NCBI GenBank assembly: GCA_047967505.1
Contig: CM106540.1
DNA from: Dipteris shenzhenensis
Lineage: Eukaryota; Polypodiophyta; Polypodiopsida; Gleicheniales
Direction: 5' to 3' (one strand)
Length of the DNA: 64,000 nucleotides
How positions within the stretch are numbered: position 1 is the stretch's first letter; each line of letters starts with the position of its first letter. Under the pieces are notes generated by a model that worked only from the letters and a program-made list of their open reading frames with translations, was not told the DNA's origin and searched no databases. Of this stretch, positions 13,301 to 25,300 are shown piece by piece. A program made the translations under genes and the position numbers.

Positions 13301-16300
13301 TTTTGACATGATTCATGATCATGGATGCTAGTAGCTTCTATGGGTGTGCTTTTATTTTCCAGACATTGATATGTCACTTGGTTCATGAAACTGGAATTTG
13401 GATAATAGTAGATACTATGATGCTTTTTACTTATGTAGTTGCAATATTGTAATTCGTTTCAGATTGTTGTAACTGTTGTCGATTCTTGAATCTTGAAGCA
13501 TCATCCATGAATGATAGATCATAGAATCATAGACGTTGAAACTTGAAGCATCATGCATAAGTCATGACTTAATAGCACTAGTGACTAAGCAGATGCTAAG
13601 TAGCATAATTTGTCACTTTAAGCACGCTGCACTATATTTTATAATTGTATTATGTATAAAAAGTTATTTTTTACACATAAATTGTACTATATTACCGTTT
13701 CTCGTTTCCCCGTTTCAGCTTGGGCCGGAAACTCCATTTCTGGCGTTTCTACCGTTTCTGTTTCGGCTGGCAACTATGCTCTAGAATGGCCTGAAGATCA
13801 TGTTATAGAGCTTCTTCCAGGAAGTGAGCCCCCGAATCGGTGGCCTTATCGTGTGAGCACAGCCCAGATTGAAGAAATTATGGCACAAGTACATGATTTG
13901 CTCTCCAAAGGACTTATCAGCCCCTGGTCCTCACCCTTTTGTTCACCAGTGCTCTTAGTTCAAAAGAAGGATAGCTCTTATCGTATTTGTGTGGATTATA
14001 AAGCTCTTAGTAAAATGACAGTCAAGAACATGTTTCCAATCCCTCGCATAGATGATATTTTGGATAGACTTAAAGGGGCCACGATTTTCAGCCGTATTGA
14101 TTTAAAAAGTGGATATCATCATATAAGGATCCATCCACAAGATGCCCATAAGACAGGCTTTTGGACTTCATGAGTTTTTATTGATGCCTTTTGGGCTTAC
14201 CATTGCACCAACCACTTTTGCATGATGGACGGAATTTTCAGATCTTACAGACACTTTACAGGTACTTTCTTTGATGATATTTTGGTCTTTCTAGGACATA
14301 AGAAGAGCACAAAGAGCACTTGGCTATGGTGTTTCAAGAACTCAGAAATCATAAGCTTTTTATTAATGCCAAAAAGAGTGAATTCTTTCTTGACGAGATT
14401 CATTATCTTGGACACATTATCTTGGGCAAATTTTCTGTCCATATTTCATTTTCAGATTGTCTATACTCCAGGAGCTCGGAACAGAGTTGCGGATGCTTTA
14501 TCTAGAGGGCCCAAAGTGAATATTGTCACCATAGCATATCACCGGGACTTCGAGGCCATGAAAGAACTTTACTTACAGGATCCAGATTTCGGAGAGGCCA
14601 TGAGAAATATTCAGCAGGGAGTTACATCTAGCTAGTATACACTAAAAGACAGATTTCTCATGAAAGATGATCATCTTTGTGTGACTCAAGACATGCGAGC
14701 CAAAGTTTTGGAAGAATGTCATGCTCCTCCTTATGCAGGGCATCGAGGTATTTTGTCTACTACACAGGCCATTGAGAGATATTTCTTTTGGCCAGGGATT
14801 GGCGAAAAGACATTCACAAGTTTGTAACTGAATGTCTTACTTACAAAAAGGTAAAGTATGATAGGCACAAGACCCTAGGACTTCTCATGCCGCTGCCCAT
14901 ACCGCAGGGACCATGGGAAAGTATTGTGATGGAATCATCTTTGATCTTCCTAGATCCAAATACAGAAATGATGGGATATGGACCATCATTGACAGGTTCA
15001 GCAAGCAGGCCCATTTCATTCCAGTAAGAAAAACTATCAAGGCAGACCAAATGACCATATTATTTTTGGCACGGATCTTCAAGCACCATGGGATACCTAA
15101 GTTGATTGTTAGTGATCAAGACCCCAGGATGACTAGTTTATTCTGGAGAGCATTATTTGATAATATGGGAACGAAGTTTGACTTTTCATCTTCTTTTCAT
15201 TCTAAGTCAGACAAACAAGGTGAGAATGCCAATTCCACGGTATTGGATCTTCTAAGTGTTATGCATCCGAGTAGAAGGTCAAATGGGAAAAGTATCTTCC
15301 TCTTGTGGAATTTGCATATAATAACATTGTTCATAGCTCCACAGGAAAAGACCCATTCGAGACTTAGATACTGCTTTCTCTCAAGTTCAAACAGCAATTG
15401 AAAGATCTCAAAAAAAGAAAAAGAACGCAACAGACAAGCATCGGAGGGAGATGAAGCTCCAAGAAGGAGAATAAAGTTTGAAAAAGCACCGCTCAAAAAG
15501 ATGAAAGGAAAAGAGAAAGTATACTCAAAGTTGTCTCCCAGGTTATATGGACCATTCAGAGTTACTGAGGCCATACATGAAGTCACTTTTCGACTAGAGC
15601 TGCTGGAGACTTGGAAGATTCACAATGCTTTCCATGTGAGCCTTCTAAATAAGTATTAAGGACCAGAACCCACAGAATCAGCTCAAGAAGAGCCACCTGA
15701 GGTGGAAGAGATCCTCCAACAAGAACAAATTGTATATCATATAGAGACGACAGGACCCAGAGGCAAGGTTATCCGTAGATACCTTGTCAAGTTTAAGAAT
15801 TATTCGGCACTTGATGCCAAATGGGTGGATGAGGAATTCTTCTAAGAGTATCTTGAAGTACTACACTTGTATCAAGAAGCTTTTCAGTTGAGGGCAACTG
15901 TTTAGAAGCCGAGGGGATGTCACCATTTGGGACTTCTCCTACGAAAATAAAGAGCAATCTTTATTAGAATTGACTTCGGTTAAAGAATGGTGAAGTTGGT
16001 TAATCAAGAATAAGTTTTATTGTTTTGCCTTTTGCAATGCATTGGTAAAAAGAGAACAGTGGGGACGCCCACAAGGGACTAGAAATCGTCCAAGAACTAG
16101 AATGCATGCATTAGACTAACCTTTAATGGTTAAAGTGTTGGTTTCTGTTTGTGGCAATGTGTAGGACCAAGAGGATTGCAAAAAGGCCCTAGAATTAAGG
16201 GAAAAGTGCAAAAAGCAGGTCCTACAAGGCAAAAAAGCACCAAGACTTGGGCGCCTACTTTATGGAGGACCCCACAAGGCCAAATCAGCAAGAATTCCAG

Positions 16301-19300
16301 TGCAATTTCCAAGAAAAGCCCCCTATAGCTGATTTTAGGGAAAGCTCAGCTTTCTACGAAAAGCATGCCTAAATTAGGCTTAGGAAAAAGCTAAAAGCTA
16401 GCCCCAGCTTATTAGAACGCTCTTGCTTTCGGGTTGGAGGCTAAGTCTATAAAAAGGAGAGCCTTAGAGCTCTAGAACACACACACTGTACTAAGTCCAT
16501 GCGCTTGTGAGAGCCAGTTGTACAAAACCTTATTCTATTGCAATAAGACCTTCGGAGGGTCCAACCCTTATTTTTGGGTCCTAGTGCTCTGTTTTGCTCC
16601 TCACCCTTCTCTCCAGCACTCTATCTTGATGACGATCTGATTCATGCAGATTCAACACGTTTCCCAAGGAGTGTACAGAGTTTCCAGCGTCATGCATCCT
16701 GCCTCGGCGGGTACCGCGATTTGCTCTACAAAAGTCCTGCGATTTTTGCGAATTGTCCCACGGTGCCAAAGTAAATTGCGATTTTCATGTGGTTTGGGTT
16801 TCAGAGGAACATCACCAAGGCCCTAAATATTCCAGCAAACAATCCCTCAATGGGAGGAAGTAGCTTGGAAAACCTTACTCGACCTAGTGGTAGAAACACC
16901 TACCTCTTGTGATGTGGATCTCATGGAGTAGTGGAGTGGAGGAAAGTCCACAAACCTGCGAAGTGGATGCTCTATTACTATGATCTAAAAGAACAACATC
17001 AACCAAGGTGGAGAAAACAAACTTTGACAAGTCTCCACAACGAGCCATAGGGGAGAGAATTCCTCTAAATCAATAATGGCGCTTGAGTCCGCAAGATCCT
17101 GGCCTTCCAAGGAGACTGCAGAGCTAGGGGCCACCCTAGGCTCTCGACCAAGAAGAGGCACCTATTGTGCCAAAGGGGAAGGGGGCTGCTTCGAAGGAGA
17201 GGAGGGCCAAGATTTAGAAGAGAGGGAGCCTCCTCATCTGCGAAAGGAGCTAAACAAATGCCATCTCTAGCCATGACCAAAATAGGGTGAGGGAGAGGGT
17301 TAAGAACAAGAGAAGGGGCCTTCTGATCAGCAAAAACTAATGGAAGTATGTCAATTCTAATCGCAACCCAACGAGGGGAATGCCATCTCTGGCCACAACT
17401 GAAATAGGGTGAGGGAGAGGGTTAAGAACAGGAGAAGGGGCCTTCAAGTCAGCAAAAACTAGTGGAGGTATGCCAATTCTAACTGCAACCTAACCAGAGG
17501 GGCAGGTGGGTGCCAGATGTGCAGGAGGTGCCGAAGGAACAATCTATCGAGAATTGGGCTGCATCAGAGGGCTTCTTAGGCCTTTTCTTCTTCCCTGGGC
17601 AATCTCTAGCGAATGCCCAAAGATCTTGCAAATCCGACACTGAACATGGCTGCCCACAACCTCCACTCACTGCCAAAAGAGAAAGCCATTCGAACACTAG
17701 AGCGTAATATGTTCATTGGATAAGTTAGGGTCAGTAACGATGACCCTAACTCTGGGGACCCCACCAGCTTGATAGCTTCTATTGCAAAAGAGGGTAAACC
17801 AGGAAGAGGGGGGATCTTTGTGACCAAACCAAAGGAAGCTCCAATCATGGCAAGGAGTCGGTAGTAGACCTGACGCAAACCAATAAACCTGATAAAGATT
17901 GATGTGAGCTGTCTATCCTCCTCCATTGAGTCGAAGCCTAGCGAAAAAGGGGTGGGAAAAACCTTCCTAGAACCAAGTGCCGAGGGGCTAGCCTCGAGCA
18001 CTATACTTGCAACTTCAAGAGAATAAAAAACCACTTGAAAAAATGTCAACTCAATAAATGAACAACTAATAGGCAGGGGTGAGGTCTGAAGTCAAGGCCT
18101 CAAGCACCCAGTCCCTAGACTAAGTCTTGGAGGGGTTGGACCCATGGAAGCGTGTGAAAACGGTGGTGCACCTCTCAAAATCCACATCTTTCTGAAGCTG
18201 CAGCAGCTTGTCATTAGAAAAAAATGCAAGTTCTTGTCTCGCGCCGCCCATGGTGGAAGGTTATGAGGATTGGCTGAACGGGTAGCCATTTCACCAACCG
18301 AAGATGGAAGGTCAATATAAAAGGAGTTAGGATCCATCCATCACTAAGGGAAAAAACCACAAGGAAGGAGGAGGGGGGGATGGGGGAAGGAAAAAAAAAA
18401 GAGGACTGGGGGAGCAGCTAGAGAGGGGAGGGAGGAGAGGGGCAGCAGACCGGGAGGAGGGAGAGGAGGCAGGGGAGGGGCAGCAGACTGGGAGGGAGGG
18501 GAGGGACAGCAGCAAGGGGAGGGAGGTAGGCGGAAGAGGGGGGGGGGGGGGGGCAGGTAACAGAGGGGTATGGAGAGAGGCGGAAGAGGGGGGGGGGGAG
18601 GCAGCAGCAGGGAGGGAAGGGGAGGGGAGAGAGGCAGCAGCAGATAGGGAAGTGAAGGAGGGAGCCGGAAGGAGGGTTGGGGGGGAGGCAGCAGTGGGGA
18701 GGGAGGGTGAGGGGGGGGAGACAGCAGCGTGGATGGAGGGGTGGGGGAGGGTAGGCGGAAGGGGGAGAGGCAGGGGATAGCAGCAGAAGGGAGAGGGAGG
18801 AAGGGGTAGAAAGGGGAGGGAGAGGCTGGCAGGGGGGGAGGGAGGGTAGGAGAAGCATGTTGTAGGAGGGAGGGGGGAACCGCAGCAAGGGGAGGAGAGG
18901 CAGTGAGAGGGAGGGGGGCAGGGTGACAGGAAGGAGCTGCATCTTTGTCGCATCTACCTTCTCTTTGTTTTTTCAGTCTACTAACCTCATTAATGTCTCT
19001 CATCCGAAGCAAAAGCAGATGGCAGGGCATAGTCGAGTACGCATTGTTATTGTTAACACATTTACTAGCCAAGAATAGAACCTCCTTTGTCAAAAAATCT
19101 GGGAAGTGCATGAAGAGCCCTGTTGGTTCAACTTGGAGGCTTTCTGTCATAAGAGGTAGGTTACCATTGAGAGGTTCTTCCCCCCTTTATGTATTTCTGG
19201 AGACAAAATTTGAAGGAGGCACATGTATTGCAAACTTGTCTGGAGGGGATTTGGGGCAGATAAGAAAGAAAGAAAGAGAAGAGAAGAAGAAGAAGATTTG

Positions 19301-22300
19301 AATCCAAGGCCTTGGAGAAATGAAGTATCATGTCAGACAAGAGTGTTCACAAAAAAGATATCATTTGGGGTGCCTGATGATATGCCCAGTTCAAACAAAG
19401 CAATAAACTGTGAGTTGCATATCTGAAAGAAAACGTTTAACAAAGACTGAAATTTGATATAGAAAGAATGGGACTGAAATGAGAGGTCTAAAACCTGATC
19501 CGTAAGAGACTGGAGTCATTTAGGAAGACGAAGACATGAGCATGCAAGAAACTCCACACATAACAGCGACACAAGGTGCAAAAAAAGCATTGAGATGAAA
19601 ACAGCACCTTATTATATCCCCGTCAAAACTCAGAATCTCTGACCGCCGTCTTCGCCTGTCAAATGGCCGCCGCGCTTCATTGTTTTTCTGTGGAGTGTTG
19701 GGAGTGGACCCCTCTGTATGAGACTCTAAAAAAGGATTCCACCTCCCACTTGTCAAACTTGCTAGCTGTGGACCAGCCTTTGGATGTTCCCTACAATACA
19801 CAGACCTAGAAATAGGACCATTTGCTTGGTAATCAGACATAAAATCCTGCAATTTTTTCCTGAGCTTCTGCATTGAATCCTTCTGTTTTTGAAGAGAAGC
19901 AGGCTGAAGGAGTTCTGAACGGACAACTCTCTCACACACGAGTTTACAAAGTTCTACATTGAAAAGAGGAATGCCAAAGACAACACTTTCAGGAACCCAA
20001 GCCCAGTCTTGGGTTCCAGCACAAGCTCGCGGCTGACGAATTCTTATTATACGAATGTAGCCCATTGTCCAAAGATGAAGTTCCTCTGAAACACTCATTA
20101 ATGTTCCATGCAGCTCAGACATTTCTTTTCCATCAAGTCCCATTTCTGCCTCTGACAATTCACACACTGAAATCGCATGTTCTAATGGTAAAGGAATATC
20201 TTTTGAAAGTGGCCTTGCATTTTCCTTCGGCCCCAAGTCATCCTTCCCGAATGGCTGAACAAGAACGGCAGAATATCTTAATAAAGAGTTCAGACAGTGC
20301 AGAAGAATTCCACCATCAATGAGGGACCCCTCAAATTTTCCACCAACCCCACCTACACCATTCCCATCCCATGACCACAACAATGCCTTTTCACAGTCGT
20401 ACAAAGGAGGAGGAAGGCGTCTTAATCGCTGGCCCCTGACAAGTGCCACAGAGATGGGTCCACAACCAGCAACAGAGTACAGCATTAACTTCATCCAAGG
20501 AGTCCCAGCAGCACGTACAGGTGGACAGAACTGAACTGGCCCAGTACCATCTGCTGAGACTACTCCAGGAGGAAGAGGTAATGGTACCATTGACACAATT
20601 ACACTATAATCTCTACGAAGCAGTCGTTGCAGACTTGCAGGGTTTAGGCCTGCTAAACTTTCACAGCGGAGGACATCCACACGATACTTCCATCCCTTCT
20701 TCTGAGCTCTTCCTCGGGTTGTCCTGTCTACAGAATTCATCAAGGGCATATTACTTTCATTGTCAGAGTTTTTCGTATTGGACTTGATGGACCCGACTTG
20801 GACCGTGCTACTAGATTGAAAGTAGCTTCTAGGATTGAAATCTTCATCCACAGTAGCGTGCAATGTGCCTGGCACGCCTTCGAGTTCTGAAGGATATAAT
20901 CCAGACTTGACTTGCTCAGAACCTTTTTCTTGCTGTTGTAGTGCATCAGTAGAGCTCCAATATTTATTTCCTTCAGGATCCTCCCCAGAGGTAAGTAGCT
21001 TCTCAACATTCTGACTGCCTTCTCCTAATTCCGAAATTTCTTCTAGACCTTCACCAAAGTCTTTTGCACCCCCTAATCGTAGACATTCTAATGCATGGCG
21101 TAGGCTAAATGCATGATTTGCGAACTCTTGCAGCTCACCTTCAAACTTCGTGCCCTCAACTTTCTGCAAGTCTTCACATAATTCCGCAACACTAGTGTCT
21201 CCTAACTTCCCTGCTTCATATAGGGTGACAGCGTGCCCTTTCATACCTGTAAAAGAAAGGGGACAATATAGTCAGACCCTTGACAATTTTGGGCCAAGTA
21301 ATAAGAGTATCACATACACTGGTGAATTTAATGTTCAGCACTTTACACAATCTATCCATAATTGAAAAGCTGCCAAAGTGATTTCTAATCGGTGAAGCTA
21401 TCTTCACCTCAGACTCATCAGCACTGATCAGAACTGATAGAATGCTTGGAAATTTTGCATTAGCACTCCCAAACATAGCAGCACAACTATGTCATGTGTG
21501 GAGCGTGACAACAAGAAGAAAACAGACAGGCAGGATTTAGAAAGGCATCAAACTTACCAACCTCATTACGTTAATGGAGTCAAGCAGACTCTAGAACATG
21601 TTAAGAACTTTCAGAAAGGCCTAAAATGGTAAGGATGGAAGTTTTGGGGGAACCATTTGAGTACATGGGAGAAATATATGAGAGTCCACTGCCAAATATG
21701 ACCAAGATGAAAGATCCAATGCCTCCTCCAGTAATATTTTGGTGAAAACGAATGCCTGCAACCATTGTCTTTGGCTCTCCGGGGTTATTTTTCATTTGAT
21801 ATGGCTCCATTAAACAATTTTAGAAAGACTGTTCACCCCTTCACTGCATGAAATATCAAGAGGGTTTTCCCACCTGATGCAGTATGGCATGTCTTGGCAT
21901 TATGCGGCTCCATCTAGCAAGCCTCCTATGTTTTCTTTCATGGTATCAGAGCACAACCTGAGCTAGACCAGTGAAGACCTTGGGCAGTCTTCTAGCCTAG
22001 AAGTCACACACATTAGAGCATGGGTATTCAAGCCCTTTGAGGGCTCCTCTGTAAGCCTCAAGAAGGGTGATCCTACACAAAGGTTTTGCGTGGAAGAAAG
22101 ACCTGTAAAGAAAGCAAGCAATCGAAAAGGGAACCTAATTAAGTATTAGAACATCTGCTGTAACAAATGATGAATTTGGGACAAATCTACAACAATAAAC
22201 AAGAGCTATACATCTTGTAAAAAATATAAGGCTCCAAAAGAAAGAGCCAAGCCAAAAGGGGAGGGAACAGAAGTACTCAAAATTCTAGCAATCCCCTTCC

Positions 22301-25300
22301 AAATTAACTTCGCATGTTTGCAATCACATAAACAATGCTGAATGGACACCTCAGTTGAAAGGCAACGAGGGCAAGTAGGGGCTTATCCAAACCTGGATCT
22401 CCACTTTCCAAGGGAGGGAACACAAGTACTCAAAGGTCTAGCAATCCCCTTTCAGATTAACTTCGCCTGTCTGCAATCGAATAAGCAATGCTGAATGGAC
22501 TCCTCAACAAAAAGGTAACAAGGGCAATCGAATAAGCAATGCTGAATGGACTCCTCAACAAAAAGGTAACAATGCTGAATGGACTCCTCAACAAAAAGGT
22601 ACGGGCTGATCCAAACCAGGATCTCCACCCTCCATGTATAGAAATCCAGAAGAAAATATGGATTTTAATATTACTTTTTTTGGGGAAGAAAAAGGGGGTT
22701 ATTTAATTGATATATCAAAAAAATTTCATAATATTTACATCTCCTTTGTAAGAATCACTCCAAAACTGGAGGAAACCAAAACCACAAAGTATCATCAGGT
22801 AAATAGTAAACTACCAAGTACAAGCTAAAAAACCACACAGAGAAAGTTTCACTCTTCATTTTTCTCCCTTTTTTGAGTTTGAGGTAGGACTCCTAGATAT
22901 CCACCAACAGGTTCTAGACATTTTTGGTAACATTGAGGTGCTCACAAGACAAAGCCACGTCTTTCTTAGGGTTACTAGTAAGCTTTTGAAGAAATGCATC
23001 TGCTTCATCAATCTTAAACTTACGTGCCTATATGCACCAACCAATGAGCAGTCAGTTTAGCTACATCAAATGAAAATGCCTTTGAAAACCATTGAGTTTC
23101 TTTGTAACCAAATAAACTACTGAACTTGGCTTCTAAAGAATTTACCACCTTTCTCGGAATCTAGGAGGGGATCTCCCAACAAAACAAAGGAATAATTAGT
23201 GGGGGGGAAAACACATATCATTCTAACCCTGTCCTGCACCACTTTGGACATTCTGCAATTTGAAAAAAGTTGTGAGACATCCTCAGGTGCTATGTTGCAA
23301 CATTGTTAGATGGCAGATCTGATAAATGACCAAAACAATATTTGAAGACACAAACAAGAGAATCATGCGTGATTTGCAAGATTTTCCTCCCAGCCACACT
23401 CTACAGTGCATTCCAAACAAAAGAGCTTGGAAAAAAGACCATCATCGACAGACTGCTGCTGCTCCCCGCTCCTCCTGCTCCCCTCCTCTCCCTGCTCCTC
23501 CTGCTGCTCCTCCTCTCCCCGCTCCTCCTGCTGCTCCTCCTGCTCCCCTCCTCCCTGCCCCCTCCCTTCCCTCCTGCTGCTTCTCCTCCCTGCTGCTGCT
23601 CCTCTCCCCGCTCCTCCTGCTGCTTCTCCTGCTCCCTCCTCGCTGCCCCCTCCCTTCCCTCCTCGCTGCCCCCTCCTTTCCCCCGCGCTGCCCTCTCCCC
23701 TGCGCGCTGCCCCTCCCTCCTACCGGCTGCAGCCTCCCCCCCCTGCGCTGCAGTCTGCTCCCCCCCCGCGCCTGCTGCTGCTCCCCCCCCCGCTGCAGCC
23801 TTCCCCCCGTGCTGCTGCCTGCACGTCCCCCTCCATCCCCTCCTCTCCCCCCTTGCTCTTCCTTGCTCCCCCCCCTTGCTCCAGGCCCCCTCTCCTCCCC
23901 TCTCCTCTCTTCCTCTTCTCCTCTCCTTCTCTCCTCCTTCCCCTCTCCTCTACTCCTCTCCTCCCCCTCTCCTCCACTCCTCTCCTCTATCCTCCCCTTC
24001 TCTCCCCTCCTCCTCCTTGCTGCCCCCTTGCTGACTCCTCCTTGGCTTCTTCTTCTCTCTCCCTTCTTCCTTCACCCACTCCTTCATCTGGAGTACCCCT
24101 ATTCTCTTATAGGGGTCTCTTGGGTTTCAGGAAAGCCAACGGAGTTTTTTATATTTTGTGTTTGAATCGGCAAACACACCTCGATTGACGAATGGGTTCC
24201 CATTCAGTCAATCCGTCTCCGCTCACACCGGCCATGAGAACTGTCACTTTTTCAAAAGACGAGCTGCAGCGGTTGCAAAAGAATTTGGAGCATGAGTGTT
24301 CCACGACTCTCTTCGCATGCATTCATGGCTCACACCCCTCCAGGTCACAAGCTAGAGATTGGATGCTGGCGGCGCTTCCTCAGGACCTTGCCCCCCACCT
24401 CAAGGATGCTCGTTTGTTGGGACGGGGTTTCTTTCAAGTGTGCCTAGATTCCCCGGACGTCACGAGAGACCTGCTACAGGCCGGGTTTCTACTTCTAGGC
24501 TACAGGAGGATTTTTTTGTTTCCTTTTCAACTGGGATTTGACCCAGTTGAAGAGAACAAGCAGGGAGTTTCTGTTTTCATCAGGTTCCCTGGTCTTCCCT
24601 CAGTTTATCACCGGCTTCTTTCAGTTATTGGCGAGAGGTTTGGTGTGGTAGCAGAGATCCCCCCTCTCCCTGGCGAGCCCTCTTCGGCTACTGAGGCGGT
24701 CAGGATGGATGGGGTACCCAGGGTTAGGGTCATTGTCCAGGACCCCAATATTTCAGATGACCACATCATGCTATAGCGACCCGATGGGTCTTTCTTTCGC
24801 CAGAGATTTGAGGTTGCAGGTCGGCAGGACCAATGCAGGATTTGCACATCCTCGGGGCACTTCGCCAGAGATTGCCCAAAGAAGAAAAAGAGGCCCAGAA
24901 AGCAACCAGCTCGTACTAGCTTACGACAGAGAGCAGGAGCAGGACCTACCGCTCCACAGACACGGCCTTAGACAAGGGCTCCTCCCCTCCTAGGGCTACT
25001 CGAGTCCCTTCGGCACCCCGCGCCACCTCTGACCCACGGTCGGTTCCGGTCGCGGTTGGGCCCTCTACTTTAGCTCACACCTCCACCTCTTCGAAGGCTA
25101 CCCCCTTGGAGCCTCAAGAGGAGACTAGTGTTCACGAGCCTTGTTCGACTCCACAGGCTGTACCTTCCTCAGCAGCCCAGGTTGTTGGCACCTCGTCCGC
25201 ACCACTTTTTGATCAGGATCCAGTATAGGTGCCTCCCTCTTTGGACAGAGGGAAAAGGGTCTTACATTCTCTTCCTGCTTCGATAGGAATCCTTCGTACC

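Larger units (their letters stand above)
10084..16803 (+). mobile_element. Ty3/gypsy element 1 (chromovirus-like), rearranged, with both LTRs
   Basis: Two related LTRs (10084-10929 and 15918-16803) flank a plus-strand gypsy interior with CCHC, protease, RT, integrase and chromodomain-like parts. Primer-binding and polypurine sites are where expected. The flanking 5 bp are GTGGA on the left and GAGGA on the right, a target duplication with one change. The insertion split a minus-strand LINE-A within its endonuclease. The interior is heavily altered: most of gag is replaced by an inverted pol segment, a hAT fragment sits between protease and RT, and the RT-RNase H region has a deletion. The LTRs differ at about 5 of the first 78 bases, so the insertion is not recent. 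Confidence 0.88.
16804..18950 (-). mobile_element. LINE-A copy 2, 5' half with leader, ORF1 and start of endonuclease
   Basis: Read on the minus strand, this is a polypyrimidine leader (18950-18345), ORF1 (18337 to about 16900) and the ORF2 start (16870-16804), which reads IVCWNI then is cut by the gypsy LTR. It continues at 10083. The arrangement is the same as the plus-strand LINE-A at 23450-25600, and short stretches of ORF1 and the ORF1-ORF2 junction match closely. ORF1 carries several frameshifts. Confidence 0.82.

Noticed and set aside
18327-19150. Proline/serine/leucine-rich ORFs of 174-268 codons on the minus strand
   Set aside because: All three frames are open because the DNA is nearly pure C/T on that strand. 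They overlap a LINE leader and have no domain, so this is composition and not coding.
19520-21244. A free-standing single-exon gene starting at the Met at 21244
   Set aside because: A splice acceptor lies directly before it, the peptide continues FAM91 from exon c in phase, and the last 35 codons read past a good donor. It is an internal exon.
23326-24188. Overlapping ORFs of 230-279 codons rich in Pro, Ser and Leu
   Set aside because: Same reason: the polypyrimidine leader of LINE-A copy 3 is open in all plus frames.
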